Of a DNA stretch of 64,000 nucleotides, positions 14,701-25,700 are shown piece after piece. This stretch comes from Antedon bifida. Lineage: Eukaryota; Echinodermata; Crinoidea; Comatulida; Antedonidae. Position numbers and translations under genes: made by a program. The notes below the pieces were generated by a model. It was not told the DNA's origin and made no database searches. It saw nothing but the letters and a program-made list of their open reading frames with translations. Each line of letters opens with the position of its first letter. Position 1 is the stretch's first letter. Location: positions 35,035,001 to 35,099,000 of the forward strand of contig OY727095.1 in the NCBI GenBank assembly GCA_963402885.1, read 5' to 3'.

Positions 14701-15902
14701 TTTTTGGTTAGTTTCGTAAAATTGACGTCGTTTTCCCTGTGGAAGTTTGGGAAAGCTGCTGTGTGTCTGTTTGTAGTCTGTCCCAGCGTTATTGTTACTG
14801 ATAGACATGCTACTATGTAAAAAAAACGTCTGTTGTTGAAAGATTATGATTTGTCTTGTTTCTAAGGTTCAGGCAAAACTCTGGAGTGTCCTACTTTACA
14901 AGCCTATCAAAGGGATACAGACTTAGTTTCAAATAAACACACCCTCTATACTAAAGACTGTCGTTAATTTAGACTTCAAAATAAACAATTTTACTTAAAA
15001 GTTAACTTGGTATAAATATTTGGTTATTTTCAAGTGTCGGAGAGATATTTTGTAAGCGAATATTTGTATTTTAATTTTCAATGTTATTTGTTCTTTTAGA
15101 TAAACCAACATGCTCTCCCACTTGTGAGAATGGTGGGAAATGTATGGAAGGCAATCGATGTAAATGTAAAGAAGGCTATAAGGGAGCTCGTTGTCAAATA
15201 TGTAAGTATTGCTACATTTACCCATAATTATACATAAAATATATTATAAAAAGAAAAGATCAAAAACATAACGTTTTTACATATTACAGTTTTAAAGATT
15301 TTTGTATATAATAAAATATTTAATAAAATTTAAAAAAAAGACTATGATAGTTAAATGATGAATTTGTTTTTACATGAAATTATGTGAACAAATTATTAAT
15401 TGCTGAATTTGTTTTTCCTTTTAGCAACTTGTAAAAAGCCATGCAAGAATGGCGGTAGATGTGATAGTGGAAAATGTTTGTGCCCAGCAAACACAAAAGG
15501 GCGCTTTTGTCAACATAGTAAGTGACTATTTCTCATTTTTTACAAATTAAATTAAAAAATTAATTACAGGGTAATAATATGTACAGCGTTTAGAGGTTTC
15601 ACAACATTAGGCGCTTTATAAATCCAGGATATTATTATTAAACATTTTCTTTTTTTAACATCAAGTGCCAAATATGAACTTTAAACTATTCTAGAGGGCA
15701 GCAAACATGATTCCTTAACCTTCATTTATTTTAAAATGTGATTTTCACAATGATCTGGTTTCATTAGTAAGTTAATTTCTTTCTTTTTTCAGATATTGTT
15801 CCTAGGCATACAAACAAAGAAAAAACAGGAGATAATAAGAAATTAAAGAAGGAAAAGGATCAAAAAAGTGAAAAGAAAATAAAGAAAGAGAAAAGTCATT
15901 GA
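2751..15902 (+). CDS. secreted-type Cys-rich/EGF protein (5 exons seen, 5' exon missing)
   Basis: Exons are 2751-2997, 9837-10039, 15100-15201, 15425-15517 and 15793-15902. All junctions are GT-AG and phase-consistent (entry phase 1, then 2, 1, 1, 1). The first two exons encode a domain of about 150 residues with about 12 cysteines. It includes [41 protein letters not shown] and GVLCC; I do not recognise it. Exons 3 and 4 each encode one EGF-like module (C-x3-C-x-NGG-x-C ... C-x-C-x8-C), of the compact kind seen in WIF1. The last exon encodes a hydrophilic Lys/Glu-rich tail ending KKEKSH. An upstream exon must supply the start and a signal peptide: the exon enters in phase 1 right after ttttttccacag, so the hydrophobic residues that can be read before 2751 are intron. 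AATAAA motifs lie at 15932 and 16012. An extracellular role is inferred from the EGF modules and cysteine pattern. The function is unknown. Confidence 0.8.
3056..3178. mobile_element. MITE family 1, copy 1
   Basis: Starts AAGCTCTGTCTACACTATCA and ends with its inverse, flanked by TA on both sides. Short internal version with GTGATGTGCCC and GGGCACATCAC arms. It lies about 58 bp downstream of the splice donor at 2998. Confidence 0.9.
3745..3905. repeat. degenerate TTGG-rich simple repeat
   Basis: Runs of TTGGTTGG with TAGTTTG interruptions inside the first visible intron of the secreted-protein gene. No coding potential. Confidence 0.7.
3906..7483. other. intron sequence of the secreted-protein gene
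   Basis: Mostly AT-rich. An isolated GC-rich patch at about 4300-4450 holds an imperfect palindrome around GGCGCC...CCATGG...GGCGCT. A minus-strand open frame of 172 codons lies at 5260-5778, with no recognisable product. About 6440-6575 looks like the 3' end of a non-LTR retroelement, ending in GAATAAAGTTGAATTGAATTG-like repeats (coordinates approximate). Confidence 0.45.
6440..6575 (+). mobile_element. 3' tail of a LINE-type element (fragment)
   Basis: A stretch ending with ...TCTGAAATAAAG followed by TTGAATTGAATTGAATTG, the short-repeat tail typical of non-LTR retrotransposon 3' ends. No reverse-transcriptase coding sequence is present. A comparable tail, AAATAAATG then TTGATTGATTG, occurs at about 55080-55115. 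Confidence 0.4.
7485..7607. mobile_element. MITE family 1, copy 2
   Basis: TIRs AAGCTCTGTCTACACTATCA and inverse, with a diverged interior (two CCATA..TTGGGCA..TATCA modules). It sits deep in the long intron between exons ending 2997 and starting 9837. Confidence 0.88.
10058..10218. mobile_element. MITE family 1, copy 3
   Basis: Begins about 18 bp after the splice donor at 10040. Both TIRs are present with a few substitutions. The interior carries two tandem copies of the ACCATATTTGGG module. Confidence 0.9.
10247..10344. mobile_element. small MITE-like element, other family
   Basis: About 98 bp bounded by imperfect inverted repeats: CTAAAGTCCCATTCACACAG on the left, and on the right a sequence whose complement is CTAAAGGCCTTTTCACACAC. 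It lies 29 bp after MITE copy 3. Only one copy was seen in the window. Confidence 0.6.
11248..11381 (-). repeat. dispersed repeat family R3, copy 2
   Basis: Inverted relative to the copy at 2454-2595. It shares GCTCTGCTAA at one end and AGTAATTTGCCTTTGGATTT at the other. Divergence is low enough to align by eye over most of its length. Confidence 0.75.
13054..13073. repeat. perfect 20-bp palindrome
   Basis: CCATAGAGATATCTCTATGG reads identically on both strands. It is in an intron of the secreted-protein gene and is not part of MITE family 1. Confidence 0.9.
15575..15645 (+). mobile_element. SINE 3'-tail remnant
   Basis: Contains AGGCGCTTTATAAAT followed shortly by TATTATTATT, the GGCGCT-TATAAAT-ATTATTATT tail style common in marine invertebrate SINEs. 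A similar tail occurs at about 35602-35640. No pol III boxes survive here. Confidence 0.45.
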
Positions 15903-15931
15903 TCATCTATCAAGATTTTTATCGTTTTTGA

Positions 15932-16017
15932 AATAAATTTGTAGAAAAGTTGAACGGGTGTCAGGCTTTAAGCTGAGACTAAATTGTAAGATAGTTGTAC
16001 AGTTTGAGAAAAATAAA
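15932..16017 (+). terminator. candidate polyadenylation signals of the secreted-protein gene
   Basis: AATAAA at 15932-15937, 30 bp after the stop codon, and again at 16012-16017. The first is well placed for a short 3'UTR. Confidence 0.55.
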
Positions 16018-17595
16018 TTTATATGATTTGTAACGAATAACTGATAATGCGCCCTCTACAGCTGTAGTTATTGATTGACTGACGGATTATTGATTGGCAT
16101 TTAGTATTTAAAAAATAATATTTATTAATTTATTATGATTTTTTTAGCAGACGTAGAGAAATATCTCAAATGACATTGACACGGTTATCATGTATATTCT
16201 ATAATGTAAATTTATGTAAATTCCATAAAAGTGTTATAAAGAAAAAGTGTACTGTTGAAGATGAAACAGTGCCTTAATGTGATAATTAGGGAATAGTTTT
16301 AATGCAAAGTGCGATGGAAGGGAGGAGAATTATAATTTTTACTTTTTTACATTAAGGTATTTTTTTATTGAATTTATTACAGCCAATTAGCTTGTCAATA
16401 ATGACACAGAAATGAGAATTGAAGCTAAAACAGATTTATATTCTAGAAATTAATTGGTAAATTTCTTTTTCTTTTATAAATGATTTGCGGTGTAACCTTT
16501 ATCACCAACTGAAATAAGTGATATTAGATATATAGAAGATAAAATCAATCAAGTCTTATTTTTTAATTAGTAATTAATTAACTGTATTCAAATTGCGAAA
16601 TTAGAATACTGTTTTTCAGTGCAATAACCAAGAAAGTAAGATAGTGATTTTTGTTAATAATTTGTTTTTTTTATCGAACATTATCAGATAATATTTTAGT
16701 GATTGGATGAGTTTTGTTTGTTTCTCGTCGTTTTTTGGAGAAACTTTTTTTTGTCATTTAAAACATGTTGTGTTGTTTATTTAATTGTAATTTACATCAG
16801 GATTGTTACAACTCGAAAAACAGACAAATTGTTGGATTGACGTTAGAGCAATCAAAGTATAGAACACATCTATAATATTATTGTAATATGTATAATAGCC
16901 GATAGATGATTATTGAAGATGGAAAAAGTAAATCAGGAGTTTAATGAATATGATGTATAATAGTTTTTTAATACTTTTAAGAGGGCCTTGCATAAAAAAT
17001 ATATATATTTTTAATTTAATAAAATTAAATATGGAGGTGGAATATGGTATACTGCCCTCAATTTACGAACTCATCTTGATTATGAAAATAACAAAATTGA
17101 GATAATTGTGTTGTGCCTCGACAAAAATCCATTGCCTTTGTCACCTCTGAAATTAAGTTATTATTAAGAGGGAGAATTTATCTGACGGGAATCGGAAATA
17201 ATAAAGACCGATAATAATAATAATGTGACGATATCGTCGAATATATCGGTAGACCTACCTTATAGGTCTGTGCATTCATTTATCTAAACAGTTTATTGTC
17301 CAACTTAATATTTAATTGGTACACCTCATAAAAACAAGTTATTGTTATTATTCTTATACTGTTATTTACCCTATAACAAATGTCGTGGATTTTGACGATC
17401 GCCCGTGATTTATATATTGTTGTGTGTATAAATAATGATTACAAATTACTATTTGAAATGTGTAAATAGCAAGACAAATCTGCGATATATTTTGTATTTA
17501 TATATTAGTTTCGAGAAACTTTTTTTTGTCATCAACTGTTTTGATAATAAATAGTTGTGTACATCATTAATAGCTGGCTCATTCTGTAACTCATT

Positions 17596-17752
17596 TAGGC
17601 TGGTTTCCAACTTGTACGCAGCGCAAGAACGTACGCGGTTAGCAAGGTGACCAATCACAAATGATGGACTATTTGAACAGCTTGTGATTGGTCAACTCGC
17701 TTGCGTTGCGTCTACGTCCTTGTATTGCGTTGCTAGTGGGAACCAAGCCTTA
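17596..17752. mobile_element. MITE family 2, copy 1
   Basis: Left end AGGCTGGTTTCCAACT and right end AGTGGGAACCAAGCCT are inverted. Inner arms carry GACCAATCACAA and TTGTGATTGGTC, and GC-rich GCAAGAACGTACGCG-type segments. A second diverged copy is at 18591-18738. Confidence 0.8.
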
Positions 17753-17955
17753 TGCATGGTGTGTTTGTAACTCGGTACTCTGTTTATATCATTGTTTTTG
17801 CAGGAACCTAATTTATCTTTTGGTGACCGTCCAAGAAAAAGCTTGACAAATCGGCGGAGACCATTGTAGTCCTTGGTTAAAATTTGAGCATGAGGTGTAA
17901 AATAGTTAGTGATCATTTTACACACTATTGTTATTGTAAAAACGCAGCACTTATT

Positions 17956-18098
17956 AAGCTCTGTGTCTACACTATCAAACTTTATGTGACAAAAAATGTG
18001 ATGTGCCTATATATGGACATGATGATGTCATATCACTACCATATTTGGGCACATCACAGATTTTTGTCACATAAAGTTTGATAGTGTAGACAGAGCTT
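17956..18098. mobile_element. MITE family 1, copy 4
   Basis: Nearly perfect palindrome with long arms (TATCAAACTTTATGTGACAA and its inverse) around CCATATATGG and CATCATCATG-type interior. A 2-bp insertion (GT) interrupts the left end (CTCTGTGTCTACAC). Confidence 0.92.
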
Positions 18099-18590
18099 TA
18101 CACCACTTGTTGCACTCATCACAATCGAAGTACACACGCATGCGCACTCACATTAATACCGTGTGTACTCTCTGTGTTTTCCTCCGGGCTATTATATATT
18201 ATAACCATTGTTACTAACTACTTACTATTAACGTAATGATTTAAACGTGTATTTCATTTGTAACTTGTGGTCTATACATCCCAGTGTTTGGTACCTCATT
18301 TAATACCTGCTATAAATAAATGAGTTTGCTTTATTATTTTATGATATTAATATCACTACCTACTCATATTGGTTCCGCAGCACGGTAACATGCACAACCT
18401 TGAATTTTGTTGAGATCACATTTTAAGAATCAATATTTTTTTTAAAGAAGAAGCAAACATCACGTTCATTCCGAAGAGCGAACCAAAAGAAGTGAACTTC
18501 CATGGTTTTTGTTTATTTAAACATTTGCTTTTAAGCAAATTTTTTTTAAACAAAATGTTTCGTGTTATAATTCTTATAATTGTTGCTATT

Positions 18591-18738
18591 TAAGCTTGGT
18601 TCGCTCTGGGACGTAAAGTATTTTGACCAATCACGACGCGATGGATTACTTTAAAACTGTCGCTTGTGATTGGTCAACTCACTTGCGTAGCGTCGCGCCC
18701 GCGTCGTTGCGTTGCGTCCAAGTGTTAACCTAGCTTAA
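18591..18738. mobile_element. MITE family 2, copy 2
   Basis: Left end TTAAGCTTGGTTCGCTCT and right end AACCTAGCTTAAT. Inner inverted TTTGACCAATCAC and GTGATTGGTCAA as in the copy at 17596-17752. Confidence 0.78.
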
Positions 18739-19879
18739 TATACTATGGTCACTAATCTGAACTTGGTTGTGAAATGCCCTTTACACATACATTTGTTATT
18801 TTTTGAACTAGGAAGACATTAGTCATTATGTACATACACCGTCTCCACCTAACACCGAATGTTTTCTACCAAACACCAGAACATCAAAGCTTCCCGCTGC
18901 TCTTAGTGTTTAACCTCTTTCAACATTGCAAGTTTATCCAAAACTTGTTTTGCTAACTTACTCCTCTCCCTTTCTTTTCAACGGCTTTGTTAGAATACCG
19001 TTGCCGGTAGTTTGTTTTAGACTCAAGACAATCTTTGCTCTGTACACATCAGTTCTCTGTTCGCCATGACTTTTTAGGAACTTTCTATTTCCAAACTGAA
19101 AACACAATGCATTGTGCCTTGCAGTTTAAATTTACAGTTTCACTTTAGTAAACACTTCGATTCGGCGGCTTAAGTTATACATGTGATACAAAAAAAGTTT
19201 CGTTGTTGAATTCCTAATGGTAATACATCGAAGTTACAATTGCGCGCGACGTTCACCTTTTGCGAAAAAGGGAAAGTTTCTTGTCTTTTTAGATAAAGTT
19301 ACGAAACAGTATACCGATGCATAAACCGATTTGACTATATCCAGATGAAGAGTGGTCGTGTTTGTAGAGAGTAGCATACACACGAATGAGTGGCGTACAC
19401 AAGGTACACTTACCCCTCCCCCACCCTAGCAAACGCACACGCATGATCACGACGCTCTAAGTTTCGTAAACGCACTATCCATGGCGCCCATGCCATATTT
19501 CTTGCATAAGCCAAATATAAAAACTACGGCATATGTTGTCGTGTTAACTTAAGGGCCGTCCTAATTGGCTTATTTAAATGTCAAATATGATTCGTATAAT
19601 TAACTATGATATAGTTTAACTGACCATGGCTGCAATCTTTTCGAATGTTGACCAAACACTTGGCGGAATACGCTGACCACCACGGTGTGAACAGACAAAT
19701 AATAATTGTAGGCCCAACAGCCGTCTACTGTCCGATGGTTCACACGATCAAAATTATCACTGTAGTTCACAATCATGTAAAACTAACAGCGTTTACATGT
19801 AGAATTAACATTGGCAATGACAATCAATGTTCAATACCCGATCCCCCTCATCATGTACGTACTTTTCTTGTTATTTACT

Positions 19880-19960
19880 TATTTAACATCTTTATACAAT
19901 ATTACAATTACAATCAGGTAAAAGAAAACATGTTTTGCATTGTGGTCCTGTCTTGAAATA
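19880..19960 (+). repeat. repeat with TTGCATTGTGGTCCTGTC, copy 1
   Basis: Shares ATTTATACA.., ACAAT.. and an 18-bp identical block TTGCATTGTGGTCCTGTC with 23850-23965. It looks like the end of a retroelement of unknown type. Confidence 0.5.
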
Positions 19961-20476
19961 CAAACAATCAGGAAACATGTTTAGTTTTGTGAAAAAAGGG
20001 TCAACTAATAGGGTTACCTTATAAAACAATAGAAAGACTAGTAAGGCCATTTTTTATAATGATATCTGAAATCAATTTATATGTCAAATGATAGCACCTT
20101 AATACATATTGACTTTATTCTTAACGATCATAAATTACGACCCTAGTATCACGTAGGCTTATTTTGATTGATTGATTGATTGAATAATTGGAATCTAATT
20201 GAGATACGGTATACACAACTGCTGTAATAGCTTCCGGTATCGTTATTATGTCATAATTAAATCACAAATACAATATTAGTACTGACTAATTATTATCGGC
20301 GTGTTATTACCCCCTGGATACTGGTGTATGGACACCACGCCTGTGTCTGCATGACTTGCATCCCTGCAATCGCGTTCATTTTGTAACTATGCGAACAAAG
20401 TCCACGACTCGCCCTATTACCTATATTATCAAAATTTACTTCGAATTCTGAACAAAAATGACGCTAATATTTTCTT

Positions 20477-20636
20477 AAGCGGTCTACACTATCAAACTAG
20501 TGTGACAAAAAAAAGTGTGATGTGCCCAAATATGGTAGTGATGTGCCAAATATGGTAGTGATATGACATCATCATGTCCATATATGGACACATCACATGT
20601 TTGTCACATAAAGTTTGATAGTGTAGACAGAGGTTT
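20477..20636. mobile_element. MITE family 1, copy 5
   Basis: Interior in the opposite orientation to copy 1 (AAATATGGTAGTGAT module first, twice, then GACATCATCATGTCCATATA). TIRs are slightly degraded (AAGCGGTCTACAC...GTAGACAGAGGTT). Confidence 0.9.
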
Positions 20637-22299
20637 AGTCGGATATCATTTGATAATAATTTGTTGGATTGTTGCACTGTATATTTGCTGGTGGGCTTTT
20701 TCCATGTTTTTATCTTGTATGTACAGTGCCATCCCAAGCACCTGCCAGTTCAGCAGCCCTAAACCTGGTCCCTAAATATGTATACATACTAAGTGGTGTA
20801 TTTGTTTTATAATAATCAAATGAATGAATACATACCCATCCTGTTTTTATCATTCCCACTCACACAGGCCTACACAGTAATACAGATCACGTATTCATAT
20901 TTATAATTAATTAATCTCTCATTTGATGTATTCAAGTGCCGTAATTATCTGTCTAAATATTAAATAAACTTGTACAACCGTTTGTCTACAAGTGCAAAGA
21001 GATAAATTCGCTAATTGATTTTGATATATTTGTTTCACAGTTTCAAAGATAATCCTATTTGCCACACTTTTTACAGCACGTTCTATGTCGCGCCGACTGA
21101 GAGAACTACACAATGAAATACACATTTTGTGTGTTCTATTTTTTTTGCCAAACGAATTTATCTTTGTTATCGTCAATATTTGTGTATATAGTTAAGCTAA
21201 TTTTCTGTTAATTCTCCACGTGTTGTCACTGACAACAACGAACCAGATATGCTTTGTGTATTCAGTATTTTCGATAAAAGTACAATTTTACTTTTTCCAA
21301 ACCACCTTGCTTCTATGGTATCCATACGAAATGCATTCGTACAACAGTATTGGCAAACTACCTTATTTTTTTTTAATGCGAGGGAATAGACTTGTCATCA
21401 GTGTTAAATAAAAAAAATGTATATAAAATGAAAAATTATACCTATTTTTATGAAACAAATGATATATGATGATTTTCCGATGGAGGGACAGCGAATGTTA
21501 TTGGAGTCATTTAGACCCATTTTGTGTCGGTAAACCAGAAGTTTTATGATTTTCTCCCAAGAATACATTCAAAGCATGTAATTAAAGTAATGTAAGTAAA
21601 TAATTAAACTTTTGATCACAACACATAAATCAAATTATTTGATACACTGTATACTGATATACTGTACACAACACAGATGAGGTTTCACGCTAAAGTCATG
21701 TAATTCATTTACTTCAAAACAAGTTCACTAAATGCACTCCTCTATACACAATGCAGGATCCGCTCCTGGTATCTTAGACATGTTAATTAAAGAAATACAA
21801 TTATAATGTCTTCAATAGTTTCAGGTCATCGTAGAAGTAACATTGTATTGGTCAATATTCAGTCACATGACATTGGTTATTTGCATGCAAGAATATACAG
21901 GTGGTACTGGTGAAGATCCCACGATTCTGTTCCCGAATGACTTGAAGAAAAAAAATGGCTTGACAAATATGACATGATGTTACGGTAACGTACATTTTAG
22001 CCAAATTAATATTCGATAATGTATTTGGGGTACGCAAAAGTCGTTTAAACAACATTTAGTGCTGTACTGAAGGATGCGAACAGCGATCCAGTCCTTTTGT
22101 CGTAAAGATAGGTAGGCATAATCAGCATAGCGTGCATCATAGCTTAGATCTAATATAGTCTAAGGTTATGTCTAGGCCTAGTACGAAAAAGATTTGTTGT
22201 TTTGAATGGTTTTAATAGTCGAGAAGTATAGATGTTTTATTCAACTTAAATTTAAGACTGCATAAAATAAAGCAAATTGTGCCACTTATCCCCGTCTCA

Positions 22300-22754
22300 A
22301 TAATCGACACGTCCACCGCGCACGTCAATCACTTTTCCATTTTTACCTGGGCGGTTCCAAAATATACTACGATCTTCAATTTGTTTGATAATGCTATAGA
22401 TATGGTAATTTCCAAATCTGATTGAATAAATAAATCTAAATCAGAAATATGCTGACCAAACTATCGGTTCCTCTCTTTGACTTTAATTCATTCACGGAAT
22501 ATCTCTTTCAAACTTCTAAAATGATTCGTTTTTTAAAATAGAAATATTGTTTGATCGTCTCCCGTCGTCGCTCGCACGCCGTTTAGCCAATAATATCTCT
22601 TGTCGTATTGTTGATACAGGCCTATAGTTTAGACTCTGGATGTGTGAGCTAATATTCTGATCTGCACCCTGAAGAGTAGATATTGATCAAATTAGCACGA
22701 TCACCAAAAAACAACCATCGGAAAATATACTTGTGTCTAATAACATTATTGAAT
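22300..22754 (+). promoter_or_regulatory. probable promoter/5'UTR region of the AHR-like gene
   Basis: Higher CpG density than the surroundings (for example CGTCGTCGCTCGCACGCCG around 22565-22583 and CCGCGCACGTC near 22316-22326), just upstream of the first coding exon. GCACGCCG contains the reverse of the GCGTG xenobiotic-response core, but one core is expected by chance. No TATA box was assigned. Confidence 0.35.
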
Positions 22755-25700
22755 ATGCTGACACCACGATCTACGGCGGTAGGCGATCGTCGCTTACCTC
22801 CTCACGGCAGCAAGCAGTCACCCCGTGGAGGAGTTGCATCTGCCCGCCATGGAACCAGCAAAATAGACCCAAGGTAAGCTAAGTTCTCCGTAACGAAAAC
22901 AATTGCAAAATGTTTAAAAAATTTAGTAGTTGAACTGTTTTATTCGTTTCATTTGCAATATGTAATTGCTTAGGAATTAAGTAAACGTTCGTAATCGGTT
23001 TTAAGTTTTGTTTATTCTTTAATTGTAACACGAACCGATCCTTACGGGTTAATCATGATCATTATACTGTTGATTAAAATCACGCACTCAGATCACTAAA
23101 ACGTAAAACTAATTCTTTTTATTTTAACTAAGTATATTCACGACCAGTGCAGTAATATGCAGATAATGGCATTAGATGTTCGTGTTGGTCGTCATATTTT
23201 GTATTAATATTAACATGAACATTTACCATATCAAACGTTAAACATAATTATGCATTTCTTATGACTTGACGTGACTAGGCCTACATTTATTAACGTATGT
23301 TTTTCATAGGCTACTTCACAGCAACTGTTTTTTCCAATTTAAAAAAAAACCAAAATGAGTTATTTTACTATGTACTATTATATTCTATACATTATAAATG
23401 AAAGCATATTATGGTTTATGATGTAAATGTAATGTATTATGTAATATTTTAGACTATGTTATAAGAGCCAATACGGCACTTAGCCTAGATGGGGAACCGG
23501 GTTGTGAAAGGCAACAGATTAAGGTTTATCGCCCGATTTTTTAGGCCTAGCTTTTATACATAGGTTGTGGAGAATGTTAGTCAATATTATTACAAAATAA
23601 AACAAAACTTTCAGTTCATACTTTATTCCAGATTATTTATTCGTTCATAAACTGGAAATTCGACCTTCCTTTGACAATTATACATTTAAAATACATTAAA
23701 ACATCAAAAGACCAACAAGTGATAAAATAGATAAAAGCATTCTTAAAAACAAGAGTACTGAAAACTTTATAAAATGTTAAACTTGAAAACGTTTGTTGTC
23801 TTTTTTAACGTTTTTTATTGCTATAGGCCAGAGGCCTAAATTTATTTATTTATTTATTTATTTAACAACATATTTATACAGGATTATACACAATCTATAC
23901 ACAAAATAAACTTGTTTTGCATTGTGGTCCTGTCGACAAAAACGGATACAAATGGATTTAATATTTAAATTTATGGAGGACCCCTTAATACCAGTTTGTT
24001 TAAAATTTAAAAGCTATACACGAGGGATCCTCTTGTTAAATAAATAGAAATAAATATATTTAAATAAGTTTGGTTGCAATATATATGAAATATGGTTTGT
24101 GTTAGTTTTCATTAATAATTGATAAACCTGTAGGCCTAGATCAGTATGTGAACATCACGTTTGAAACATGTGTAGCAGCCACCTGGCAGCGTATTCATAT
24201 GTACTTCTCATGCATGTGGTTTGAACACCTGCGAAAGTTTCCATTTAAACCAACAGGTGGATTTTTTCATGAATAAATTTATAAAGAGACGTTTAAAGAT
24301 GTAAAAACATGAAAAATGAAGATTAATTAAAAAATAGACTTTTAATATGCCATTTTGCAGTTTATAAAAAATGCATTCATTATAAAAAATTCAATCAAAA
24401 ACTCATGGACTTCTAGTCAATGTTTTGCTTTAAATTACAGTTTTTACATGTAAATATTTTGTTTAAATCTAATTTTTGGTCATAGTGAATTATGTGACAT
24501 TAAAATGGTATATTCAACAAAATATTGTTTTGCAGGAGACAATATTTCTTTATCTTTAACATTGATCATATAATTTTATAATGTTTTCATGTTAGTAAAA
24601 TACTGTAATAAAAAAAATATATAATATAATAATAATAATTTTTTGTCTATACAGTAGTATTAATACAAAATATTGGTCTATTGAGTGTCTTACATTGTAC
24701 ATACCTACTATTATTAACACTTTTAATATATTTATGTATAACTAATACTTTCAATGAATTTACACATACCTTTTTTCATATATACGATTTTATAACAAAT
24801 AAAGATATAATAAAAAATCTAATATATTCATATTTGTGATGGATATAGTACTCTTCAAGGTGAATTCTCGTTACAGTATTGTTATATAATAGGATGGAAA
24901 TAAAGGACTTTAATATTTAAACAGAAGACAATGTACGTTCATTCATACAGCTTTGATGAAACTGAGATCAACCACTGTTATGTAGTTCATATATTTACTG
25001 TTGAACATTACGTTTTCCTATATTTAAATGTATGTGTTTAGTCTTTTAGTCTTTAACCGTATACCACGTGTAATAAATTAACTGCTAAGGAACAACATTT
25101 TGTACGACATTAGATATAAAAATGCAGATCCCAAGGCAAATTACTGACAAAAAAATGACAATGCTGTGGGTATTGGTGGCTGGATATCAATGGAGATACA
25201 AAAAAAAATAAGCAAAAAGCTAAATCAAAACGATGTAGGCCTATATTGACATTGACTTGTCCCCATTTATTGTCTGCTAAAGTATAGTTTACTAAATTGT
25301 ATTGAAATACATATTTAGAATTATAAGCCTGGTTTAGTTTACTTTTAGAGCTAGTTATCCAATGTAACGAATATTTGCTATTGTTTAATTGCCCATCATG
25401 TATTTTATTTTTATATCATTCTTACATCCAAATCATAATTTAGCATATCAATTAATTATCTCTTTTTTACGTTTTAACAGTTTTAAATCGAAACGTTACC
25501 GAGACAAGTTACGAGAACAAATAAAAGCGTTGGAGACGTTATTACCGATTGACAAGGCAACCTTGCACCGCAAACTGGACAGCCAAACCGTCTTCAGACT
25601 CGTCATCTCCTACTTCAGAACGAAAATATTTTTCGATGGTAAAGTACCATTTTTAATTGATTTTATTAATCTTCATTGTTCATGTTTTTGGGGGACAATA

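Larger units (their letters stand above)
10345..15099. other. intron sequence of the secreted-protein gene
   Basis: AT-rich. Contains an inverted copy of repeat R3 at 11248-11381 and a perfect 20-bp palindrome at 13054-13073. A possible tRNA-derived SINE remnant lies near 14260-14330 (B-box-like GGTTCAGGTCTCC). No additional exon was recognised. Confidence 0.5.
16020..22754. other. intergenic region between the secreted-protein gene and the AHR-like gene
   Basis: No gene recognised. It contains two copies of a second MITE family (17596-17752, 18591-18738), MITE family 1 copies at 17956-18098 and 20477-20636, and a repeat with TTGCATTGTGGTCCTGTC near 19880-19960 that recurs near 23850-23965. 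The last few hundred bases (from about 22300) are CpG-richer, with ACACGTCC-like and GCACGCCG segments, and probably include the AHR-like promoter and 5'UTR. Confidence 0.5.
22874..25480. other. intron 1 of the AHR-like gene
   Basis: About 2.6 kb, AT-rich. Contains the TTGCATTGTGGTCCTGTC repeat at about 23850-23965, preceded by (TTTA)n, and repeat R3 copy 3 at 25127-25236. No exon seen. Confidence 0.6.

Noticed and set aside
19645-19956. 103-codon plus-strand frame in the intergenic region
   Set aside because: No recognisable domain. Its end runs into a dispersed repeat block shared with 23850-23965.
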